From an uncultured Bergeyella sp. (GTDB lineage: Bacteria > Bacteroidota > Bacteroidia > Flavobacteriales > Weeksellaceae), in NCBI GenBank assembly GCA_916710115.1, contig CAKAOY010000032.1:1-9623 (forward strand): a stretch of 9,623 nt of DNA, given 5' to 3'. A program made the position numbers and the translations under genes. The number at the start of each line of letters is the position of its first letter. Within the stretch, counting starts at the first letter, position 1. The notes under the pieces are model-generated. The model had not been told where the DNA came from. It ran no database searches and worked only from the letters and a program-made list of their open reading frames with translations. Below are positions 3,849-9,623 of this stretch, piece by piece.

Positions 3849-6293
3849 TTAATCTTTCACATAAATTCTTTTTACTCTTCGGGAGATGGATGTAAGCACT
3901 TCGTAAGGTATTGTTTGGCAGTGTATAGACAAGGTTAATAACTCTTCCAAAGTATCAAATATTACCACTTCATCACCCTCTTCGGCAGGTAATTTACCCA
4001 AGTCTATCATCATCATATCCATACAGATGTTCCCAACGATAGGAACATATTTTCCGTGTATTTTCACACGCCCAACGCCATTCCCTACGAGGCGAGGTAT
4101 TCCATCGGCATACCCTACGGGTATTGTGGCAATTCGGGTGTTATTTTTTATTGAATATCGGCGGTTGTAGCCAATAGTATCGCCCACTTCTACCTTCGAA
4201 ATTTGCGAAATTAAAGTTTTGAAACTAACAGCATTATGGAGTTGTTTTTGTAATTTATCATTCGGAGAAAGACCAATCATTCCGATGCCTATTCTCACCA
4301 TATCAAATTGATAATCAGTGAAATTTGCAATTCCTGATGAATTAAGAATATGACGGATTGGCTGATATGGAAGCCCAGCGACTAACTTTGTAGAGTTCTC
4401 ATCAAAAATATGTATTTGTTGTAGGGTGTATGCCTTTTTGTTGTCGTCATCAGCAGTGGCAAGATGAGAAAATATAGACTGGACTCTTACTGGAAGGTCA
4501 TGGATTTTAGTAATGAGTTCTTCAATCTCGTGGGTCTTGAATCCTAATCTGTGCATTCCTGTTTCTAACTTAATATGTATCGGGTACGGAGTGCTATATC
4601 CCTTTATTTTCAGTTGATTGCAGAAGTTTTCTAACACGCGGAAGCTGTATATTTCAGGTTCCAGATTATAGTCTATTATAGTGCTGTAGCTATGCTGTTC
4701 GGGGTTCATTACCATAATTGGAGTTGTTATGCCGTGTTTTCTCAGCTCCACACCTTCGTCTGCGTAGGCCACTGTTAGATAGTCTATATGATGATGTTGC
4801 AAAAATTCTGCGATTTCGTAACCACCTAATCCATAGGAAAAAGCCTTTACCATAGCCATCATTTTTGTGGTTGGTTTTAGCAGAGCCTTATGGGTATTTA
4901 TATTGTGTAAAATAGCATTTAGATTGATTTCTAAAATTGTGTCGTGCTTTTGTAGTTCAAGGTGATTTTTTAATTTTTCAATACTGAATATTCTTGCTCC
5001 TTTTAATAAAATTAAAGAGTTTTCAAGTTGATTAACTTGTTGGTTATTAATTAATTCGTCTATGGAAGAGAAGGAATAAGTCTCCGTATTGAAATCCTTT
5101 TCGAATTGGATGATTTCCTTACCTATAAGGAATATTTTATCAAAATGTTGCTCGTTGGTATAATTTACGACTTTTTGATATAAATCCGCTGTTTTGCTGT
5201 CAATGAAATCAGTGAGAATGAGTATTTTTTGAGGTTTATTATATTCGTTAATGAATTGATAAGCAATGATTAATGAATCTAAATCGAGATTGAAAGAATC
5301 ATTAATGATGAGGTTTCCTCGGACGCCCTCTACGCTTTCTAATCTCATTTCTATACTTTTTAATAGGCTTATTCTTTGGCTTATTTTCTCATTGTTAAAG
5401 TTAAATTGTTTTAATAATGTAATGATACTAAGTATATTACAAAGTGTGGCATCATCTTTTTGATGAATAGGGATTGAGAAAGTCTCTCCAAAATAATCCA
5501 CGATAATATTTGGGGAATTTTCTTTGGTTGGGATTATTTTTACATCATTTTCGTAGTTTAATCCATAGGAAATAAGTTTTTTTTCAGGGTAAGTAGCTGT
5601 TACTAAGTGTTTTACTTCTTGATTGTCTCCGTTATAAATGATGATTTCAGAATGTTTGAAGAGAGTTATTTTTTCTTGAATGAGTTGTTTTTCATTTTGA
5701 AAATTTGTGAGATGGGCTGTACCGATATGGGTGAGTAGTCCTATTTTAGGTTGGAAAATATGTTCCAAAATATCCATTTCGTTAGGGTGAGAGATACCTA
5801 CTTCAAATATTCCAATTTGATGATTATCATTGGTTTGTAGTAGGGAAATGGGTAGGCCTATTTGTGAGTTGAAACTCTTTGGAGACTTCACTACTGAGAA
5901 ATCTTTATTGATGCTTTGGTATAGCCATTCTTTTACGATGGTCTTTCCGTTGCTCCCTGTGATGCCAATGGTTTGTAGGTCAGGAAATTGTAGGATATGA
6001 TGTTTTGCCAAATTTTGTAGGAATTCGGTAGTGTTTTCTGTGATGATGTAGGTTAAATCCTTTTGTATATTTTCTGGTATATTTTCCGTGATGATAATTT
6101 TAATTCCCTTATTAATAGCGTCTTGTATATATTTTTCACCTGAATTTTTCTTGGTTGATATAGCAATAAATGCCGTTTGATTCACAGCGAAGATGGTTCG
6201 GCTATCAAATACGATATTTTTTACAATAAGGTTAGCTTTTCCCAAAAGTTTAGAATGGGTGATAGAGGCTAATTGTTGGGCGGTGTAATTCAT
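3849..6293 (-). CDS. murF-alr: Bifunctional MurF ligase / alanine racemase fusion
   Basis: This 814-residue cytoplasmic enzyme joins two peptidoglycan steps. The N-terminal part (about 1-445) is UDP-N-acetylmuramoyl-tripeptide:D-alanyl-D-alanine ligase: ATP loop TGSNGKT at 112-118, substrate-loop motif KSFNSQIGLP at 139-148, EVGISHPNEM at 164-173, HIGTAHL at 189-195 and NDSFN at 331-335 for the usual NDxxN of the ligase fold. The C-terminal part (about 450-814) is a PLP-dependent alanine racemase: MVKAFSYGLG with PLP Lys483, HRLGF at 581-585, catalytic Tyr709 in GYNRRY, GYADGIPR at 727-734 and NICMDM at 755-760. The racemase part makes the D-Ala that, after dipeptide formation by a separate Ddl, the ligase part attaches. 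This fusion is typical of Bacteroidota and both halves look complete. It starts 24 nt after radA and is probably cotranscribed with it. Confidence 0.97.
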   Translation of the reverse strand: MNYTAQQLASITHSKLLGKANLIVKNIVFDSRTIFAVNQTAFIAISTKKNSGEKYIQDAINKGIKIIITENIPENIQKDLTYIITENTTEFLQNLAKHHILQFPDLQTIGITGSNGKTIVKEWLYQSINKDFSVVKSPKSFNSQIGLPISLLQTNDNHQIGIFEVGISHPNEMDILEHIFQPKIGLLTHIGTAHLTNFQNEKQLIQEKITLFKHSEIIIYNGDNQEVKHLVTATYPEKKLISYGLNYENDVKIIPTKENSPNIIVDYFGETFSIPIHQKDDATLCNILSIITLLKQFNFNNEKISQRISLLKSIEMRLESVEGVRGNLIINDSFNLDLDSLIIAYQFINEYNKPQKILILTDFIDSKTADLYQKVVNYTNEQHFDKIFLIGKEIIQFEKDFNTETYSFSSIDELINNQQVNQLENSLILLKGARIFSIEKLKNHLELQKHDTILEINLNAILHNINTHKALLKPTTKMMAMVKAFSYGLGGYEIAEFLQHHHIDYLTVAYADEGVELRKHGITTPIMVMNPEQHSYSTIIDYNLEPEIYSFRVLENFCNQLKIKGYSTPYPIHIKLETGMHRLGFKTHEIEELITKIHDLPVRVQSIFSHLATADDDNKKAYTLQQIHIFDENSTKLVAGLPYQPIRHILNSSGIANFTDYQFDMVRIGIGMIGLSPNDKLQKQLHNAVSFKTLISQISKVEVGDTIGYNRRYSIKNNTRIATIPVGYADGIPRLVGNGVGRVKIHGKYVPIVGNICMDMMMIDLGKLPAEEGDEVVIFDTLEELLTLSIHCQTIPYEVLTSISRRVKRIYVKD

Positions 6294-6317
6294 TATATTA
6301 TTTTTGGTGTTTTTTTG

Positions 6318-7661
6318 TTAAAATAATCTATCGGCAAAGTCTTCTATTTTACTTGTGCCTTCAATTTTTATAGTATATTTTTTTTTAGGTATTTTGTTAA
6401 GATTGGATACAAAAATCTTTTCGTAGCCTAATTTTTCGGCTTCCGATATGCGATGTTCTATTTGTGGTACAGGGCGTATTTCCCCACTTAGTCCAATCTC
6501 TCCTGCGAAGCAATATCTTTCAGAAATGGCAATATCTTGGTTGCTGGATAGTATGGATGCTATTACTGCCAGGTCAAGAGCTGGGTCGTCGGTCTTGATT
6601 CCTCCTGTGATATTGAGGAAAACATCTTTTGCCCCCAATTGAAACCCTGATCGTTTTTCTAATACAGCGAGGAGCATATTAAGCCGTTTCGCATCAAATC
6701 CTGTACAACTTCTTTGTGGTACACCATACACAGCACTACTCACGAGAGCTTGTATTTCAAGGAGCATTGGGCGATTTCCTTCTAATGTTACGGCAATAGA
6801 GTTTCCAGAGAGTTCCTCAAATTTTTTTGTGATGAGTATCTGAGATGGATTTTTTATTTCTTTTAGTCCTTGAGCAATCATTTCGTAGATACCAATTTCG
6901 GCCGTAGAACCAAAACGGTTTTTATTAGCCCGAAGTAAGCGGAATAGGTGATTCCTATCACCATCAAAATTAAGGACAACATCTACCATATGCTCCAAAA
7001 GTTTTGGCCCTGCAATATGCCCATCTTTGGTGATATGCCCCACGAGGAATACGGGGATATTGTGTTTTTTTGCAAATTTGATAATTTCATTGGAGCATTC
7101 CCGTATTTGTGATACCGACCCTGCAGAACTCTCAATATTAGATGAGTGTAGCGTCTGTATAGAGTCTATTATCATAAAATCTGGGAGTAATTTCTGAGCT
7201 TCATAGAGGATTTTTTCCATAGAAGTTTCTGTGAAGAGAAAGCAATTTGGATTTTGCATTTCTGTTAATCTATCAGCTCGCATCTTTATTTGTGATGCCG
7301 ATTCTTCACCAGAGACATAGAGGATTTTTTTCTTCATTTTTAGGGCTAATTGTAGTAAAAGAGTAGATTTTCCAATCCCAGGTTCGCCTCCAATGAGTGT
7401 TACCGACCCTAAAACGATACCGCCTCCCAAAACTCTGTTTAACTCTTCAGATGGTGTTTTTATTCTTGGTTCATCTTTTGTTTCAACTTCTATGATATTG
7501 ATAATGTGTTGTTTGTCGGTATTTATAGCTAATTTGGGTTGCTTTTCTACTACTTCTTCCACTATGGTATTCCATTCTCTGCAACTTTTGCATTGTCCCT
7601 GCCATTGAGAGTGTTGGGTACCACAACTCTGACAAAAATAAGATGTTTTCAGCTTTGCCAT
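6318..7661 (-). CDS. radA: DNA repair and recombination ATPase RadA
   Basis: This 447-residue protein is full length for the family. The N-terminus has the C4 zinc finger (Cys10, 13, 24, 27: FCQSCG and CKSC). The RecA-like core follows with Walker A GEPGIGKST at 92-100, SGEES at 117-121 and Walker B MIIDSIQT at 163-170. The RadA-specific KNRFG motif is at 247-251. The C-terminal Lon-protease-like domain covers about 270-447 (SCTGFDAKRL, GGIKTDDPALDLAV, GEIGLSGEIRPV), with no protease activity expected in this family. RadA drives branch migration of recombination intermediates and processing of stalled forks in the cytoplasm. It is first in a probable two-gene transcript with murF-alr and has its own promoter, divergent from pgi. 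Confidence 0.97.
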   Translation of the reverse strand: MAKLKTSYFCQSCGTQHSQWQGQCKSCREWNTIVEEVVEKQPKLAINTDKQHIINIIEVETKDEPRIKTPSEELNRVLGGGIVLGSVTLIGGEPGIGKSTLLLQLALKMKKKILYVSGEESASQIKMRADRLTEMQNPNCFLFTETSMEKILYEAQKLLPDFMIIDSIQTLHSSNIESSAGSVSQIRECSNEIIKFAKKHNIPVFLVGHITKDGHIAGPKLLEHMVDVVLNFDGDRNHLFRLLRANKNRFGSTAEIGIYEMIAQGLKEIKNPSQILITKKFEELSGNSIAVTLEGNRPMLLEIQALVSSAVYGVPQRSCTGFDAKRLNMLLAVLEKRSGFQLGAKDVFLNITGGIKTDDPALDLAVIASILSSNQDIAISERYCFAGEIGLSGEIRPVPQIEHRISEAEKLGYEKIFVSNLNKIPKKKYTIKIEGTSKIEDFADRLF

Positions 7662-7692
7662 TCGTCTCTGTTATTTTTTTTAGATGTTATTG

Positions 7693-7723
7693 CAAATATA
7701 GGAATAATTTGATTTTTTTTCAA
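7693..7723 (-). promoter_or_regulatory. Promoter of radA (and probably murF-alr)
   Basis: On the minus strand, TTG (7723-7721), a 20-nt spacer, then TATATTTG (7700-7693): a complete Bacteroidota-type promoter with the same spacing as the cassette promoter at 2702-2732. It leaves a leader of about 25 nt before the ATG at 7661. Confidence 0.75.
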
Positions 7724-7782
7724 TACCAAAAGATGGTTATTGTTGAGATAAATACTGAGTTTCTAAATTAAATCTTTTTCTT

Positions 7783-7790
7783 TATCTTTG
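7783..7790 (+). promoter_or_regulatory. -7 promoter box for pgi
   Basis: TATCTTTG is a perfect TAnnTTTG match 19 nt before the ATG at 7810. No TTG lies at the usual distance; TTTC near 7760-7763 is the best -33 candidate. The 7662-7809 gap thus carries two divergent promoters. Confidence 0.6.
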
Positions 7791-7809
7791 CCCTAACTTA
7801 AATAGAAGT

Positions 7810-9453
7810 ATGTTACCAAAAATAAACCCTACTGAAACCAATATTTGGGAGTATTTAGTAGAACATTTTCTTGAAAACGAATTTGATTTAAGAACTCTCT
7901 TTGCCGAAAATCCTCACCGTTTTGAGGAGTTTTCTGTGAAGAGAGATAATTATCTTTTTGACTATTCTAAAAACTTAATCAACTCTACAACAATGGAATA
8001 TCTTCTTCGTTTGGCAGAAGAAACCAAAGTGAAGGAGGCTATTAATCTGATGTTTTCAGGAGAAAAAATCAATGAAACAGAAAACAAAGCCGTGCTACAT
8101 ACCGCACTGAGAGATTTTTCAGATAAACCAATTTTTGTTGATGGTGAAGATGTTAAGCCTAAGATAAAGAGAGTATTATCTCAAATGAGATTATTTTCCG
8201 AAAAAGTGATTTCTGGTGAGTATAGAGGTTTTTCAGGTGAAAAAATTACAGATGTAGTGAATATAGGTATTGGAGGATCAGACCTTGGCCCAGTAATGGT
8301 TTGTTCTGCATTGAAACACTATAAAACGAGGCTTAATACTCATTTTATCTCTAATGTAGATGGTAATCATTTAGCTGAAGTACTGAAAAATCTCAATCCA
8401 GAGACAACATTATTTATCGTAGCATCTAAGACTTTCTCCACGCAGGAGACTATAACAAATGCTTTTTCAGCAAAAAAATGGTTTCTTCAAAAGGCTACGG
8501 AAGAGGATGTAGCTAAGCATTTCGTTGCTCTTTCCACGAATATTGATGCAGTAAAGTCTTTTGGTATTGCCGAGGAAAATATTTTTGAATTTTGGGATTG
8601 GGTCGGCGGTCGTTATTCATTATGGTCTGCTATTGGGCTAAGTATTGTATTATCAATAGGTTATGATAATTTTGAGAAATTGTTAAAAGGTGCTAACGAA
8701 ACTGATGTTCATTTTCAAACAGCAGAATTTTCTCAGAATATCCCAATATTGATGGCTCTGCTTGGTATTTGGTATAGAAATTTTGCAGGAGCAAGTTCTT
8801 ATGCTGTATTGCCATATTCTCAGTATTTGGAGAGGTTTCCTGCCTATTTGCAGCAGACGGATATGGAAAGTAATGGGAAATTTGTGGATAGAAATGGTGA
8901 TTTTGTGAATTATGAGGCTGGGACAATTATTTGGGGAGAGGCTGGTACGAATGGGCAACATTCGTTTTATCAACTATTGCATCAGGGAACTGAACTTATT
9001 CCAGCAGATTTTATCGCTTTTGTGAGGTCTTGTAATGTGGTTGCTGACCATCAAGAAAAACTATTGGCAAACTTTTTTGCTCAGACAGAGGCTCTTGCTT
9101 TTGGAAAAAATGAAGATGAGGTTTATGCTGAACTAAAACAATCAGGAAATACTGATGATGAAATTTATAAAATACTGAGTTATAAAGTTTTTCAGGGAAA
9201 CTCACCAACAAATTCTTTGCTGATAGATGAGCTTACACCGTATTCGTTGGGGCAACTTATAGCTTTGTATGAACATAAAATTTTTGTTCAGGGAGTGATT
9301 TGGAATGTGTATAGTTTTGACCAATTTGGGGTAGAATTAGGGAAAGTTTTAGCGAATAAGATTCTTCCAGAATTGCACTCCGATGACAAAATTGATTCTC
9401 ATGATTCTTCAACAAATGGATTGATTAATTATTTCAAAGAGAAAAGAATTTAA
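7810..9453 (+). CDS. pgi: Glucose-6-phosphate isomerase
   Basis: This 547-residue enzyme is normal for the long bacterial/eukaryotic PGI type (E. coli has 549). It interconverts glucose 6-phosphate and fructose 6-phosphate in the cytoplasm, linking glycolysis, gluconeogenesis and sugar-precursor supply. Visible landmarks are ENKAVLHTALR at 91-101, the phosphate-binding block GIGGSDLGP at 153-161, SKTFSTQET at 206-214, GGRYSLWSA at 266-274 and the family signature area around WGEAGTNGQHSF (375-386). The catalytic residues are in place: Glu353 in DMESNGK, His384 in NGQHS and Lys512 in GVELGK. The ATG at 7810 is 19 nt behind a good -7 box, and the N-terminus (MLPKINPTET) fits flavobacterial homologues. 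folD follows after 23 nt, so cotranscription is likely. Confidence 0.97.
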   Translation: MLPKINPTETNIWEYLVEHFLENEFDLRTLFAENPHRFEEFSVKRDNYLFDYSKNLINSTTMEYLLRLAEETKVKEAINLMFSGEKINETENKAVLHTALRDFSDKPIFVDGEDVKPKIKRVLSQMRLFSEKVISGEYRGFSGEKITDVVNIGIGGSDLGPVMVCSALKHYKTRLNTHFISNVDGNHLAEVLKNLNPETTLFIVASKTFSTQETITNAFSAKKWFLQKATEEDVAKHFVALSTNIDAVKSFGIAEENIFEFWDWVGGRYSLWSAIGLSIVLSIGYDNFEKLLKGANETDVHFQTAEFSQNIPILMALLGIWYRNFAGASSYAVLPYSQYLERFPAYLQQTDMESNGKFVDRNGDFVNYEAGTIIWGEAGTNGQHSFYQLLHQGTELIPADFIAFVRSCNVVADHQEKLLANFFAQTEALAFGKNEDEVYAELKQSGNTDDEIYKILSYKVFQGNSPTNSLLIDELTPYSLGQLIALYEHKIFVQGVIWNVYSFDQFGVELGKVLANKILPELHSDDKIDSHDSSTNGLINYFKEKRI

Positions 9454-9476
9454 ATAAATTTAATAAAAAAGTAAAA

Positions 9477-9623
9477 ATGGCACAGATTATTGATGGATTA
9501 GCATTGTCTAGAACAATAAAATCCGAAATTAGAGAAGAAGTTAATAAAATTCTGGCTAACAAAAGGCGAGCTCCTCATTTGGTCGCTATTTTGGTTGGAA
9601 ATAATGGAGCTAGTAAAGCTTAT
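9477..9623 (+). CDS. folD: Bifunctional methylenetetrahydrofolate dehydrogenase/cyclohydrolase FolD, N-terminal part
   Basis: Forty-nine codons are open to the right edge: MAQIIDGLALSRTIKSEIRE at the start, then a Lys/Arg stretch, then LVAILVGNNGASKAY. The ILVGNxxASxxY block is the conserved FolD substrate-site motif, and its Tyr (the last complete residue here) is the conserved active-site Tyr; the catalytic Lys of the YxxxK motif lies beyond the edge. FolD interconverts 5,10-methylene- and 10-formyl-tetrahydrofolate with NAD(P), feeding purine and formyl-Met synthesis. It lies 23 nt after pgi with no separate promoter box visible in the gap. Confidence 0.92.
   Translation, partial: MAQIIDGLALSRTIKSEIREEVNKILANKRRAPHLVAILVGNNGASKAY

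Noticed and set aside
8683..9211. Minus-strand open frames inside pgi
   Set aside because: They run antisense to a complete, motif-rich pgi gene and have no recognisable features of their own.

Overview
The window looks like chromosome from a low-GC member of the Flavobacteriia (Bacteroidota), probably near the Chryseobacterium/Riemerella/Bergeyella group (Weeksellaceae). The evidence is a fused MurF-alanine racemase (a Bacteroidota hallmark), several -7 boxes of the form TAnnTTTG (twice with an upstream TTG at exactly 20 nt), little sign of Shine-Dalgarno sites, and secreted or lipoprotein genes of flavobacterial type. The genus is an inference and cannot be fixed from the sequence alone.

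Left part (1-2039), envelope genes of unknown role. A minus-strand secreted protein (DUF6759-like, cut by the left edge) is followed by a minus-strand secreted protein with a carboxypeptidase-regulatory-like N-terminal domain. The latter has a GTG start lying directly behind its promoter box. Divergent from it is a small plus-strand lipoprotein with a PEGA-like domain.

Middle part (2040-3840), the accessory and most interesting section. It holds an AT-rich two-gene unit: a 262-residue lipoprotein with a strongly hydrophobic Ala/Gly-rich C-terminus, then 10 nt later a 63-residue protein with two membrane segments. The unit ends in a strong hairpin terminator. It has a well-formed promoter whose start region is overlapped by a perfect 12-bp inverted repeat. 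Divergent from it lies a broken XRE-family regulator (one frameshift and one nonsense codon). On the far side of that regulator, directly after the PEGA lipoprotein gene, is a degraded second copy of the unit: the end of the lipoprotein gene, the end of the two-membrane-segment gene and the whole terminator, with about 143 bp missing in between. The layout resembles a toxin-like/immunity-like cassette array that has expanded and decayed, but that function is a hypothesis.

Right part (3841-9623), core metabolism and repair. On the minus strand, radA (recombination/repair ATPase) is followed 24 nt later by murF-alr (D-alanine supply and the last cytoplasmic step of the peptidoglycan precursor), probably as one transcript. 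Divergent from radA, pgi (glucose-6-phosphate isomerase) is followed 23 nt later by folD, which runs off the right edge.
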